Shown: positions 1 to 8,928, counted from the first letter of the stretch. The stretch is 43,195 bases of DNA from Flavobacterium columnare NBRC 100251 = ATCC 23463 (GCF_002530675.1 NZ_PCMX01000004.1:1-43195); one strand, 5' to 3'. Program-made: numbers and translations. Notes: a model not told the origin generated them from the letters alone.

Positions 1-30
1 ACTTTTGGGACTTTTAAGATTATAATTTTT

Positions 31-1644
31 CTACTCAATAGCAAGTTTACTTTTCGAATTATTACTATCTAAAATATATGTACCTTTGGTTAACATATCA
101 GTATCAATAGTTATTGAATTATCTTTGCTTTTTTTATTGAAAACCTTTTTCCCTGTTAAATCAAAAATTTGAACCTCATTATCTTCTAATTTTTCAAAAT
201 TTATAGTTAATTGTTCACCTTTTTTTATTGGATTTTTAAAACTAAATTTAACATTTTTATTTACAGATCTTACCTTAGTATTTACTAAATCTCCATGAGC
301 AATAAATTCTGATATATGAACACCTTGGTTTACGGAATTAAAACTCATATCTACCTTGAAATATCTAGCTTGAACTGGTTTATCAAAGGTAAATGTATTT
401 CCAGCTTTTGTAGCATTAGAAGTATCAGATTTGTCAGCTACCTGAGTCCAACTTACTCCATCAATAGATGAAAAAACAGTATATTTATAATATCTAGTAT
501 CTTTAAAATAGTTAACTACAGTTATATCATTAACATTATAGTTAGCACCTAAATCCACTTTCCACCACTGTGGATAAGCTGTATTCCCCCAATAAGTATC
601 AATATTTCCATCATTCGCTTTCGGACCATCTGTTGATGGTATATCTGAACCACTAACTGTTGTTGTTTTGTTTAATGCAATATTATTAGTGGCGGCATAT
701 GGATTCCCACCTAAATCTGAGCTAAGATTTACTAATTGTGCATGAATATCTGCTACATCTCTTATACTTTCTGTTAAGAACCATTTCTCATAATTTGTTC
801 CAAAGTGTCTATTAGGTCTATATCCTTTGGCTACAATTCCAGATATCATCGCTCCAAATGTAGACACTTTCTTTATAATTTCAGCATTTGAAAGTAAAGG
901 GATGTCTAAATTTGATAATTGATAGTCTGTGTGTAATTTCGAATTAAAACCAGTTATACCATCCATAGCTTCTAGTGCTAAAACTGACGTAATATAATGA
1001 TCCGCATGATCACCAGGATTAATTGTCATATCTACATCTGTAGAATAAACATTTGATGTGGTACTCTTTTCTGTATTAAAAATAGCTTTTATTGTCTCTT
1101 TTAATTCTGACCAAGTATAAGTTGCTGTACCCGTAACATTTGTGATAGTCGATATACTTCCTTTTTTTAATTTTTCAATACTTTGATAATTATTTGCAGA
1201 ATAACCATTCATATTCAAACTACAACAATCTCCGTTTGGTAAATCCAGAAAATACATAGTAATATTATTTCCATAAGTCCATTTGCGTACTTTTTTACCA
1301 GCCATTAACACTTCTGTAGTCGTTTCATTGAAATTTAAAGGCAAGTTTCCATTCGTATAACAATATTCTAAGGCTTTTTTGTAACCGTTATCACGAGCTT
1401 CATAAAAAGGTGTTTTAATACCTACCCCAGCATCAGGGGTATAAACACCATCATGTGCTCCTTGATCTGAAGCACTCGTTACAATTGCAACTGTCTTAAC
1501 ACCTGAGCTTACTTTATCAAATAGTGGTACACCACAAAAATAAACCGCATCATCTTGATGGGCATGTACAAAAAAGGTTGTTTCTTGTGCCTTTATTGAT
1601 AAGCTTGTAAAAAAAGCAGCACATAATAAGTAAATTTTTTTCAT
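31..1644 (-). CDS. Secreted PIG-L family deacetylase with F5/8 type C domain and T9SS sorting domain
   Basis: A 537-residue predicted exoprotein. An N-terminal signal peptide ends near KAQ (residue 20). The PIG-L/LmbE zinc motif follows at once as HAHQDDA (27-33), with a second His cluster DHADH at 212-216; these match the His/Asp and distal His zinc ligands of N-acetylglucosaminyl deacetylases. The usual Glu after HPDD is Ala here. Residues about 318-452 form a discoidin (F5/8C) carbohydrate-binding fold, ending in RYFKVDM...ISEFIAHG. The last ~75 residues are a T9SS type A sorting domain (VQIFDLTGKKV, KGTYIL). Family knowledge suggests de-N-acetylation of an amino sugar outside the cell; the substrate is unknown. 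It is monocistronic as seen, and divergent from the downstream reductase. Confidence 0.85.
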   Translation of the reverse strand: MKKIYLLCAAFFTSLSIKAQETTFFVHAHQDDAVYFCGVPLFDKVSSGVKTVAIVTSASDQGAHDGVYTPDAGVGIKTPFYEARDNGYKKALEYCYTNGNLPLNFNETTTEVLMAGKKVRKWTYGNNITMYFLDLPNGDCCSLNMNGYSANNYQSIEKLKKGSISTITNVTGTATYTWSELKETIKAIFNTEKSTTSNVYSTDVDMTINPGDHADHYITSVLALEAMDGITGFNSKLHTDYQLSNLDIPLLSNAEIIKKVSTFGAMISGIVAKGYRPNRHFGTNYEKWFLTESIRDVADIHAQLVNLSSDLGGNPYAATNNIALNKTTTVSGSDIPSTDGPKANDGNIDTYWGNTAYPQWWKVDLGANYNVNDITVVNYFKDTRYYKYTVFSSIDGVSWTQVADKSDTSNATKAGNTFTFDKPVQARYFKVDMSFNSVNQGVHISEFIAHGDLVNTKVRSVNKNVKFSFKNPIKKGEQLTINFEKLEDNEVQIFDLTGKKVFNKKSKDNSITIDTDMLTKGTYILDSNNSKSKLAIE

Positions 1645-1696
1645 AGATATTTATTTTTTTCAAATATAAAACAAAAATCCTTTTTAAATTTTATTC

Positions 1697-1731
1697 TAAA
1701 AGTCCAAAAAAAAGAGCAAAAAGGACTTTTA
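1697..1731. repeat. 9-bp inverted repeat in divergent intergenic region
   Basis: TAAAAGTCC (1697-1705) and GGACTTTTA (1723-1731) face each other across 17 A-rich bases, between the divergent deacetylase and reductase genes. There is no upstream gene on either strand to terminate, so an operator is possible. The pairing is short, and chance cannot be excluded in such AT-rich DNA. Confidence 0.35.
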
Positions 1732-1791
1732 AAGTAATATTATTAAATTATTACATTTATAAATTACAATTTATAAAAGTTAATATTTTTT

Positions 1792-1799
1792 TACCTTTG
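1792..1799 (+). promoter_or_regulatory. Bacteroidota -7 element TACCTTTG for the PaaE-like reductase
   Basis: TACCTTTG matches the Bacteroidota -7 consensus TAnnTTTG and lies 18 bases before the ATG at 1818. A TTT rather than TTG sits 19 bases upstream, so the -33 half is weak. Confidence 0.6.
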
Positions 1800-1817
1800 T
1801 AGTATAAAACAAAACTT

Positions 1818-2873
1818 ATGTCAATATTCTATAAACTATCTATAAAAGAAGTAAAAAGAGAAACTCCTAATGCTATTTCAATAGCTTTTAATGTTCCTTT
1901 AGAATTTAAAGATTTTTATCAATTTAAAGCAGGACAATACGTTACAATTAAATTAACTTTAGACGGTCATGAAATAAGAAGGGCATATTCTTTATGTACC
2001 GCTCCTTCTTCTGGAGAATTTTGTGTAACAATTAAAGCTATAAAAAACGGAACCTTTTCAAAATTTGCAAATGAACAATTAAAAGAAGGACACATACTAG
2101 ATGTTGGTTTGCCTGAAGGACGTTTTTGTTTTGAACCACAAGTGGATCGTCAACGAAACTACATGGGGTTTGCGGCTGGTAGTGGTATCACTCCTGTAAT
2201 GTCTATTTTGCAAACCGTTTTATTAGAAGAACCTAAAAGTTCTTTCGTGTTAGTTTATGGAAATAAGACATCTAATGAAACCATTTTTCACAATCAATTA
2301 GCTGAATTGCAAAAACAATTTCTTGGCAGGTTAACGGTACACTATGTGTACAGTCAAGAAGAAATAGAAGGACAATTAGCAGGTAGAATTAATAAATCAG
2401 TCGTTCATACAATTCATGAAAAACATATTGGTCAAGAGTTTGATAAATATTTTTTATGTGGTCCAGAGGAAATGATCAATGATGTTAATAGTACTCTAAA
2501 AGAAAAAGGTATAGCAGAAAAAAATATAAAATTTGAATTATTTTCAACTTCACCAACAATTGAAAATAATTCATCTTCTTCTGACACTTTTGAACACACA
2601 AAGATTACAGTAACACTAGATGGTGATGAAGAATCTTTTGAAATGTCTACAAAACAAACATTGTTAGAAGCTATCTTAAAACAAGGTATGGACGCTCCTT
2701 ATTCATGTCAAGGTGGTGTTTGTAGTAGTTGTATCGCGCGAGTTACCTCAGGAAGCGCTATTATGAAGAAAAATTCTATCCTAAGTGATAAAGAGATTTC
2801 AGATGGTTTAATTTTAACTTGCCAAGCGCACCCAACATCTGCTGAAATCAGTATTGATTTTGATGATGTATAA
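1818..2873 (+). CDS. PaaE/HmpX-type ferredoxin-dependent flavin reductase (FAD, NAD(P)H, 2Fe-2S)
   Basis: A 351-residue electron-transfer protein. The FAD-binding barrel carries RRAYSL (54-59), the NAD(P)-binding half carries GFAAGSGITPVMSI (117-130), and the C-terminal plant-type 2Fe-2S ferredoxin has Cys297, Cys302, Cys305 and Cys335. This is the domain order of PaaE, the reductase of the phenylacetyl-CoA epoxidase, and of related class IA oxygenase reductases. No paaABCD or other oxygenase genes are adjacent, so the name PaaE is not secured; it may serve another oxygenase or desaturase. It has its own promoter, and a terminator whose right arm lies in the tail of the convergent GT9 gene. 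Confidence 0.88.
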   Translation: MSIFYKLSIKEVKRETPNAISIAFNVPLEFKDFYQFKAGQYVTIKLTLDGHEIRRAYSLCTAPSSGEFCVTIKAIKNGTFSKFANEQLKEGHILDVGLPEGRFCFEPQVDRQRNYMGFAAGSGITPVMSILQTVLLEEPKSSFVLVYGNKTSNETIFHNQLAELQKQFLGRLTVHYVYSQEEIEGQLAGRINKSVVHTIHEKHIGQEFDKYFLCGPEEMINDVNSTLKEKGIAEKNIKFELFSTSPTIENNSSSSDTFEHTKITVTLDGDEESFEMSTKQTLLEAILKQGMDAPYSCQGGVCSSCIARVTSGSAIMKKNSILSDKEISDGLILTCQAHPTSAEISIDFDDV

Positions 2874-2885
2874 AAAATAATTTTG

Positions 2886-2928
2886 AAAAAGGATTTGGGT
2901 TGTTTATAAATCTAAATCCTTTTTAATT
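2886..2928 (+). terminator. Rho-independent terminator of the reductase gene
   Basis: AAAAAGGATTT (2886-2896) pairs with AAATCCTTTTT (2914-2924), followed by T-rich DNA. The right arm lies inside the last codons of the convergent glycosyltransferase gene, so the hairpin is shared with coding sequence. Confidence 0.7.
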
Positions 2929-3932
2929 TTATTAATTATTATTTCTGGTTCTATAGTACGCATTACGTCTTCATACCCCTCTACTTCTTTATTGCCATAA
3001 ACGGAAGTTGGCAACATTGGATATTTTTCTCTATCAGCTGTGAGACAATTTTCTAAAGGTTGATTAAAAGGACTAAAGCCTGAATAAGGATGAGTTGCTC
3101 CCCAAAGTGTTATAACATTAACTCCCAACATAGAGGCGATATGTCCATTCCCTGAATCCATAGAAAGCATCAAATCTAAATTAGAAATTAAATTTAATTC
3201 TTCTTGAAGCTTAATTTTACCTGCAACTACCTGAACGTTGGGATAATCTCTCTTAAGTTGATATAATTTTTCTATTTCTTTTTTTCCTCCTCCAAATAGG
3301 AATATTTTAATCGTTTCTTTTGCTAAGCCGTCTACAACTTTTTGCATCAAATCTAATGGATATATTTTAGACTCATACTGAGCAAATGGTGCTATTCCTA
3401 TCCATTTATTCATTTTATTTCCTGTTATACCAAGAATTTGATCCGATAATAAGGCTTTATCTGGAAACTGAGGATTTAATAGATCAAAAGAAAATCCTAA
3501 ACGAACAAGCGTATCTTTATGTCTTTCAAACATGGATTTTACAGGAGCAAAAACTTTATTTTTAGGTCGAGTTAATGCCTTGTTATCCTTACGTTCTTTA
3601 TCTGTAAATGCTACTTTTTTTCCATTGACTGCAAATAAACCTCTAATAACTTTTGAACGAAGTACATTATGAAAATCAGCAACAGCATCAATATTTAATT
3701 TTTTCAAATCATTGTATAATCGGACAAGTCCAATCATTCCTTTATGTTTTTTATTCAGATCTACTGGAAAAAAACTAACATTTTCTAAACCGTTGAAAAA
3801 AGGCTGAAAGAAGGGACGTGAAACTACTGTAATTTTCAACTCGGGATGTTTTAAGGATAAAGCCCTTAAAACAGGAACTGTCATAGCAACATCTCCCATA
3901 GCTGATAAACGAATAATCAATAGATGCTTCAT
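2904..3932 (-). CDS. Glycosyltransferase family 9 (heptosyltransferase-like)
   Basis: A 342-residue GT9/ADP-heptose:LPS heptosyltransferase-type protein with two Rossmann halves. It starts KHLLIIRLSAMGDVAMTVPV, the typical N-terminus that positions the acceptor. The C-terminal half has the donor-site region LMLSMDSGNGHIASMLGVNVITLWGA with the family's D-S/G-G-H-A pattern. It probably adds a heptose or related sugar to the LPS core on the cytoplasmic face of the inner membrane. It lies downstream of the DUF4254 gene on the same strand, the usual flavobacterial neighbour, but a strong hairpin separates them. The exact donor sugar cannot be read from sequence. Confidence 0.87.
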   Translation of the reverse strand: MKHLLIIRLSAMGDVAMTVPVLRALSLKHPELKITVVSRPFFQPFFNGLENVSFFPVDLNKKHKGMIGLVRLYNDLKKLNIDAVADFHNVLRSKVIRGLFAVNGKKVAFTDKERKDNKALTRPKNKVFAPVKSMFERHKDTLVRLGFSFDLLNPQFPDKALLSDQILGITGNKMNKWIGIAPFAQYESKIYPLDLMQKVVDGLAKETIKIFLFGGGKKEIEKLYQLKRDYPNVQVVAGKIKLQEELNLISNLDLMLSMDSGNGHIASMLGVNVITLWGATHPYSGFSPFNQPLENCLTADREKYPMLPTSVYGNKEVEGYEDVMRTIEPEIIINKIKKDLDL

Positions 3933-3950
3933 AATATTTTTTTAAAACCC

Positions 3951-3993
3951 AAAAACATTGATAATGTAAAGAACTTATCTTATCAATGTTTTT
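3951..3993 (-). terminator. 14-bp perfect hairpin terminator of the DUF4254 gene
   Basis: AAAAACATTGATAA (3951-3964) pairs perfectly with TTATCAATGTTTTT (3980-3993) around a 15-base loop. Read on the minus strand it is followed by GGG and then T/A-rich DNA. It sits 20 bases after the DUF4254 stop and before the GT9 start, so it should reduce read-through between the two. Confidence 0.75.
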
Positions 3994-4013
3994 CTGAAAT
4001 TAAATTAGAATCA

Positions 4014-4640
4014 TTATTTATTTTGATACAAAACAGGGTTTAATTCTTCATCGTTGTACATCTTCATTTGTTTATAAACCTTCATGTACTTATCTCCTTT
4101 TTCAATATCTTCGATCAATTGACTTATTGAAATAAACATATCTTTCTTTTGCTCTAAAAGAATACTTAATTTTTCTTGACATTTTGCCCTATGCTCTTTT
4201 GTAGCTGTTAATCGAGTAGCCTCTTCATTCATGTGATAAATCTTAAGAGCTAAAATAGATAATCTATCAATAGCCCAAGCTGGACTTTCTGTATTAATAC
4301 GGGCATCTGCTTTTACCTGAACAGTCTCATATTTTTTAAGAAAATAACTATCTATGTATTCTACCATATCTGTACGCACTTGATTTGAAGCATCAATTTT
4401 ACGTTTTAAATCTAAAGCTGCTATGGGATCAATTTGAGGATCACGAATAATATCCTCATAATGCCATTGAACGGTGTCCACCCAATTTTTTGCATACAAC
4501 AAATGTTCTATAGAACCTTTCTCATAAGGATTTGTAATTTCTTGATAAACATCGTCTTTTATATGATACTCTTGAATACTTCTTTCGAATATAGGAAAAG
4601 CAAATTCTGCGAACATAGGTACGTTATTAAAATGTTCCAC
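4014..4640 (-). CDS. DUF4254 family protein
   Basis: A 208-residue cytoplasmic, mostly helical protein recognised as DUF4254, a Bacteroidota family usually found next to GT9 and other LPS-type glycosyltransferases. There is no signal peptide or membrane segment. Conserved stretches are WHYEDIIRDP, the start of the helical core, and SPAWAIDRLSILALKIYHM near residue 123. The biochemical role is unknown; its position upstream of a GT9 and divergent from a GT90 suggests a role in LPS or glycan assembly (inference). Only 36 bases separate its start from the GT90 start, so the divergent promoters must overlap. Confidence 0.8.
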   Translation of the reverse strand: MEHFNNVPMFAEFAFPIFERSIQEYHIKDDVYQEITNPYEKGSIEHLLYAKNWVDTVQWHYEDIIRDPQIDPIAALDLKRKIDASNQVRTDMVEYIDSYFLKKYETVQVKADARINTESPAWAIDRLSILALKIYHMNEEATRLTATKEHRAKCQEKLSILLEQKKDMFISISQLIEDIEKGDKYMKVYKQMKMYNDEELNPVLYQNK

Positions 4641-4676
4641 AAAATTATGTATTTTTACGAAATTAATTCATCTTAT

Positions 4677-5642
4677 ATGAACCTTAATTTTTTATTTAAT
4701 AGTGGAAAAAATCCTAAATGGAAATACTACCTAGGCAATATTCTTTTAAATATCGTGCCAAAATTTATATTTAGGAGTCAATATCCAAAATTAATTATAG
4801 ATTTTAATACAAGACCAGACAAAGATTATATACTTGAAAGGGTAAATTATTACAACAAATTAAATAAAAACAACAGCTTACCTCCAAACGCTAAGCGACT
4901 AAAAGATAACAAAATAGAAAAAGCTGGATCTGTATACTATTACGATACAGAATTTATAACAAGATATTTCAATCCTAGTCTTAAGTTTTTTAGTTGTTAT
5001 GGAGATATAACTCACATCCCTAATGAACCTTCTATATTAAAAAGTAGACCTATTTTGGGAAATAATCAAAATAGTATATTATTAAATCTTGATAAGGTAA
5101 GACATTTTATTTTTTTAAAAGATGGTAAGACATTTGATAAAAAAATCAATAAAATAATATTTAGAGGCAAAATAATAGGTAAGCAACAAAGAATAGATTT
5201 TATGAATAAATTCTTTAGCAATCCTTTGTTTGATCTTGGAGATGTTTCAAAAAACGTGACAAAAAAAGAATGGAAAGTTCCTAAAAAAACATTATGGGAA
5301 CATCTAGACTACAAATTTATTATGGCATTAGAAGGCAATGATGTGGCTAGTAATTTAAAATGGGTTATGTCATCTAATTCAATTGCTGTAATGCCCAAAC
5401 CTACATACGAAACATGGTTTATGGAAGGAAAATTAATTCCTGATTTTCACTATATAGAAGTTAATGCTGATTTTTCTAATTTGGAAGAAAAAATAAATTA
5501 TTATATAGAAAATCCTTCGGAAGCAAATCAAATTATTAAAAATGCAAACACATACTGCAAGCAATTCTATGATTCAAAAAGAGAAAAAATAATAGGCTTA
5601 CTTGTCATGAAAAAATATTTTGAAAAAACCAATCAAATTTAA
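4677..5642 (+). CDS. Glycosyltransferase family 90 (CAP10/LpsA-like)
   Basis: About 321 residues from the ATG at 4677. An upstream in-frame extension to 4434 is rejected because it lies antisense within the DUF4254 gene. The middle and C-terminal parts show GT90/LPS-modifying features: KIIFRGKIIGKQQRIDFM, the W-E-H-L-D-YKFIMALEGND segment, then SNLKWVMSSNSIAVMPKPTYETWFMEGKL, typical of CAP10-domain transferases. It probably transfers xylose or another hexose or pentose to LPS or capsule, at the cytoplasmic membrane. It runs into upp with a 3-base gap, so the two are probably cotranscribed. Codon use is very AT-rich. Confidence 0.82.
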   Translation: MNLNFLFNSGKNPKWKYYLGNILLNIVPKFIFRSQYPKLIIDFNTRPDKDYILERVNYYNKLNKNNSLPPNAKRLKDNKIEKAGSVYYYDTEFITRYFNPSLKFFSCYGDITHIPNEPSILKSRPILGNNQNSILLNLDKVRHFIFLKDGKTFDKKINKIIFRGKIIGKQQRIDFMNKFFSNPLFDLGDVSKNVTKKEWKVPKKTLWEHLDYKFIMALEGNDVASNLKWVMSSNSIAVMPKPTYETWFMEGKLIPDFHYIEVNADFSNLEEKINYYIENPSEANQIIKNANTYCKQFYDSKREKIIGLLVMKKYFEKTNQI

Positions 5643-5645
5643 TCT

Positions 5646-6299
5646 ATGAAAATACATCATATCTCTGAACAAAATAGCGTTTTAAATCATTTCTTAGCCG
5701 AAATAAGAGATACAAACATACAAAAGGATCGTATGCGTTTTAGAAGAAACATAGAACGCATTGGTGAAATCATGTCCTACGAAATAAGTAAAACATTCCA
5801 TTATGAAAACATTGAGGTAAAAACACCCCTTGGAATAAAACATACTACAAAATTAGTGAACTCTATTGTTTTATGTTCTATCCTTCGTGCAGGACTTGCC
5901 CTACATCAAGGTTTTATGAACTACTTTGATGAGGCTGAAAACGGCTTTATATCAGCTTATAGACACCATTATAATCATGATGACCACTTTGAAATATTAG
6001 TAGAATACCAAGCGACTCCTTCTTTTGAAGGCAAAAGCCTTATTCTTATAGATCCCATGTTAGCAACAGGACAATCTATAGTTGCGGTGCTGAACAAATT
6101 ATATTCAGAACACCAACCTAAAGAAATTCATATAGCAGTAGTCATTGCAGCTCCAGAAGGTATAGAGTACTTAGAAAAAAACTTACCTAAAAACACGCAT
6201 TTATGGATTGCCTCTATAGATGAAAAATTAAACGAAAAAAACTATATAGTTCCAGGCCTTGGCGATGCTGGCGATTTAGCATACGGTGAAAAACTATAA
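5646..6299 (+). CDS. upp: Uracil phosphoribosyltransferase
   Basis: 217 residues. It converts uracil and PRPP to UMP in pyrimidine salvage. The PRPP-binding loop is DPMLATG (136-142), preceded by hydrophobic LILI; ILRAGLALHQGF (79-90) is the other conserved family block. The C-terminal uracil-binding region is GLGDAGDLAYG. The length is typical. It is translated 3 bases after the GT90 gene and converges with the DUF6427-type membrane-protein gene, overlapping its last 6 bases. Confidence 0.95.
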   Translation: MKIHHISEQNSVLNHFLAEIRDTNIQKDRMRFRRNIERIGEIMSYEISKTFHYENIEVKTPLGIKHTTKLVNSIVLCSILRAGLALHQGFMNYFDEAENGFISAYRHHYNHDDHFEILVEYQATPSFEGKSLILIDPMLATGQSIVAVLNKLYSEHQPKEIHIAVVIAAPEGIEYLEKNLPKNTHLWIASIDEKLNEKNYIVPGLGDAGDLAYGEKL

Positions 6300-7226
6300 T
6301 ATTTGTAACAAATAAGTCACCAAACTAGCTAATGCTAACAAAAGGACTATTCCCTCTTTTAACCAAATTTTCTTGATTTTTTCTAGATAATTGGTCAACA
6401 TGATAGCTACGGGTACAAAAGTATATATCAAGTAGCTATTATGTTTTTCAGGCATTACAAAATAAATTGCTAACCCTATTATAAAAGCAAATATAACTTT
6501 ACGGTAAGAAGATATTAGATGAGACATCTTACTCTGTAAAATGAACAACATACTTACAAAGGCAATTAAAGAAGCTACTACATAAATTGCTACCGCTATA
6601 TTTTGAAAAACATTGGTTAAATCTTTTACGGTAAAATCAACATAAATCTGTTGAGGGTATAATGTTAAAAATTCAGGATAAAAGGCTAAAGAAAACATCA
6701 ATCCAATAACTAAAACAGTAAAAAAAGCTATAAAAGGAATAAGCCAATTACGATAATCTCTTGACACATGGAGTATAATAGAGGAAAAAACGAGTAACAA
6801 AAACAATATACACCAAAAATTAATTAATGAAGCCAAAAAAACCCACAAGGAAGCGTCAAAAATCTTCTCTTTAGGTGTAATCATAGAATGCATAGAAATT
6901 AACCTTCGTAAAGCCAATAGTATAAAAGCATTGGAGAGAATTAATTTAAGATCCGATAATGTATCTGGAAATAAAATTAAAAAAATAAAAAACAATAAAA
7001 AGGTATAACTGTTATCTTTACTTAATCCGTTTTTCTTTGTAATGAAATTAGTAATTAACAAAGACCCCACCAATAATACTAATAATACCAATTTTTGTCC
7101 AATCTGTATTGCTGTTAGATCTGACGTACTGATATTGAATTGGTAAAACAAAAAACTAACTACCAATAAAATTATAACTATTACATAATTTATTGGTCGA
7201 GATTTACTAAAAACACTTGTAATCAT
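6294..7226 (-). CDS. DUF6427-type integral membrane protein
   Basis: 310 residues made almost wholly of hydrophobic helices (about nine to ten membrane spans), with short basic loops such as KSRPINY at the start and LEKIKKIWLKEG before the last span. No catalytic motif is seen. I recognise it as the flavobacterial family found between upp and purD (DUF6427); the name comes from family memory and context, not a search. Function unknown. Its start lies 44 bases from the divergent small membrane protein, and the -33 box of that gene overlaps its first codons. Confidence 0.72.
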   Translation of the reverse strand: MITSVFSKSRPINYVIVIILLVVSFLFYQFNISTSDLTAIQIGQKLVLLVLLVGSLLITNFITKKNGLSKDNSYTFLLFFIFLILFPDTLSDLKLILSNAFILLALRRLISMHSMITPKEKIFDASLWVFLASLINFWCILFLLLVFSSIILHVSRDYRNWLIPFIAFFTVLVIGLMFSLAFYPEFLTLYPQQIYVDFTVKDLTNVFQNIAVAIYVVASLIAFVSMLFILQSKMSHLISSYRKVIFAFIIGLAIYFVMPEKHNSYLIYTFVPVAIMLTNYLEKIKKIWLKEGIVLLLALASLVTYLLQIL

Positions 7227-7246
7227 AAGTATATTTTATATTTTTG
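7217..7246 (+). promoter_or_regulatory. Complete Bacteroidota promoter TTG-N19-TATTTTTG
   Basis: TTG at 7217-7219, a 19-base spacer, and TATTTTTG at 7239-7246 match the Bacteroidota housekeeping promoter exactly. Transcription would start near 7253, just before the ATG at 7271. The -33 box lies inside the first codons of the divergent membrane-protein gene. Confidence 0.75.
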
Positions 7247-7270
7247 CTGTGTAAATATAATACATTCGTC

Positions 7271-7504
7271 ATGATGAAATCAATTTTTGAAGCAATTCAA
7301 TGGTTATTTGAAGCTATTTTACTTGCTCCACACGACTTAATGCGCTCCGCGGAGTTAGAAAACTGGTGGGTTGCAAACCTTATTAACTGGGTATTATGGG
7401 CTATTATTTGTTATTATATTTGGTATTGGATTAAACAATTAAAAATATTCAAAGATAGTAACGAAGACCAACAAGATACGACCGCTCATTCGTTCTTAAA
7501 ATAA
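7271..7504 (+). CDS. Small DUF6341-type membrane protein
   Basis: 77 residues from the ATG at 7271, chosen because the predicted transcription start is near 7253, which excludes the upstream ATG at 7244. An amphipathic N-terminus (KSIFEAIQWLFEAILLAPHDLMRS) precedes one Trp-rich membrane segment (WWVANLINWVLWAIICYYIWYW) and a charged tail. I recognise a conserved flavobacterial family (DUF6341, from memory) that sits beside the DUF6427-type gene. Function unknown. Constant linkage to upp and purD may be incidental chromosome order. A strong terminator follows 1 base after the stop. Confidence 0.72.
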   Translation: MMKSIFEAIQWLFEAILLAPHDLMRSAELENWWVANLINWVLWAIICYYIWYWIKQLKIFKDSNEDQQDTTAHSFLK

Positions 7505-7505
7505 T

Positions 7506-7538
7506 AAAAAATGCCACGATCTGATTGTGGCATTTTTT
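7506..7538. terminator. Bidirectional terminator
   Basis: AAAAATGCCAC (7507-7517) pairs with GTGGCATTTTT around a 9-base loop, with A and T tracts on both sides. It can serve the small membrane protein on the plus strand and purD, ending at 7579, on the minus strand. Confidence 0.85.
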
Positions 7539-7578
7539 ATTATATTCAGCTATACAAAACTGTCGATTTTTGTATTTA

Positions 7579-8859
7579 TTATAGTGTATTTAGATCCTTT
7601 CCTATATCTTTTCGAAAATACATTTTTTCAAAAGAAATCTTGGCAATACTATCGTATGACTTGGTCAAAGCTTCGGTAAAAGTTGTCCCGTAAGAAGAAA
7701 TTGCCAGTACGCGTCCTCCAGTTGTTACTACAGTTTTTTGTTCTTTTTTAGTTCCTGCGTGAAAAACAATAGAATCCGTTACATTTTCGATTCCGGATAT
7801 TACTTTTCCTTTTTCATACTCTTCTGGATACCCTCCTGAAGCTAGAATTACGGTAGTTGCTGCTCTTTCATCTGTTTCTAAAATAACTGAATCCAACTCT
7901 TCTTTTGCTATTCCTTGAAATAATTCTACTAAATCTGATTTAATACGAAGCATTACTACTTCTGTTTCTGGATCTCCCATACGTACGTTATACTCTATAA
8001 CCATAGGCTCTCCTTTTATATTGATTAATCCAATGAAAATAAATCCTTTGTAATCAATCCCTTCTCTTTGCAAACCTTCAACCGTTGGTTTCACAATACG
8101 GGTTTCTACCTTTTCCATAAAAACGGCATCAGCAAATGGCACTGGCGAAACGGCTCCCATACCTCCAGTATTTAGACCTTTATCTCCTTCGCCTATGCGT
8201 TTGTAGTCCTTAGCTGTGGGTAAAATTTTATATGATTTTCCATCGGTTAAAACGAAACAGCTTAACTCGATACCGTCTAAAAATTCTTCAACCACTACTT
8301 TTGAAGAAGCGTCTCCAAATTTAGCATCAACTAACATATTTCGTAATTCTTGTTGTGCCTCTACCAAATCATTCAGTATTAAAACTCCTTTGCCTGCTGC
8401 TAAACCATCGGCTTTCAATACATAAGGCGCTTCTAAAGTGGTTAAGAATTTACATCCTTGTTCAACCGTATCTTTAGTAAAACTTTCGTAACGAGCCGTT
8501 GGGATATTATTTTTTACTAAAAATTGTTTTGCAAATTCTTTACTCCCTTCTAATTGAGCCCCTATTTTTGAGGGGCCTATAACAGGAATATTTTGTAATT
8601 CTAAATCGTTTTTAAAATAATCATAAATACCATTTACTAATGGGTCTTCTGGACCTACTACGATCATTTCAACTTTGTTTTCAATTACAAAATTCTTTAC
8701 CTCATTAAAATCCAATGGATTAACAGAAATATTGGTTGCTATTTGCGCCGTTCCAGCATTTCCTGGTGCCACAAATAATTTTGTACATTTTGAACTTTGG
8801 AGCATTTTCCAAGCCAAAGCGTGCTCTCTTCCGCCTGAACCTAAAAGTAAAATTATCAT
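7579..8859 (-). CDS. purD: Phosphoribosylamine--glycine ligase (GAR synthetase)
   Basis: 426 residues, full length. It makes GAR from phosphoribosylamine, glycine and ATP, the second step of purine synthesis. The N-terminal domain starts [19 protein letters not shown]; the ATP-grasp region includes [16 protein letters not shown] and later [17 protein letters not shown], which holds metal and ATP ligands; the C-terminal domain ends [18 protein letters not shown]. It appears monocistronic: it ends at a shared terminator, and its start is 90 bases from the divergent CapK-like gene. No purine riboswitch is visible in its leader. Confidence 0.96.
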   Translation of the reverse strand: MIILLLGSGGREHALAWKMLQSSKCTKLFVAPGNAGTAQIATNISVNPLDFNEVKNFVIENKVEMIVVGPEDPLVNGIYDYFKNDLELQNIPVIGPSKIGAQLEGSKEFAKQFLVKNNIPTARYESFTKDTVEQGCKFLTTLEAPYVLKADGLAAGKGVLILNDLVEAQQELRNMLVDAKFGDASSKVVVEEFLDGIELSCFVLTDGKSYKILPTAKDYKRIGEGDKGLNTGGMGAVSPVPFADAVFMEKVETRIVKPTVEGLQREGIDYKGFIFIGLINIKGEPMVIEYNVRMGDPETEVVMLRIKSDLVELFQGIAKEELDSVILETDERAATTVILASGGYPEEYEKGKVISGIENVTDSIVFHAGTKKEQKTVVTTGGRVLAISSYGTTFTEALTKSYDSIAKISFEKMYFRKDIGKDLNTL

Positions 8860-8928
8860 CGTGTTGTGTTGTTGTTTTAAGTTGTAAAAATAGTCCGTTT
8901 AAAATTATTATGAAAACACTTGTTTTCT

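Noticed and set aside
4434..4676. In-frame 81-codon extension of the GT90 gene, starting at 4434
   Set aside because: It lies antisense inside the DUF4254 coding region and adds a sequence unlike GT90 proteins; the ATG at 4677 gives the normal N-terminus.
7511..7693. 60-codon plus-strand frame after the small membrane protein
   Set aside because: It begins inside the terminator hairpin and runs antisense to the purD tail.
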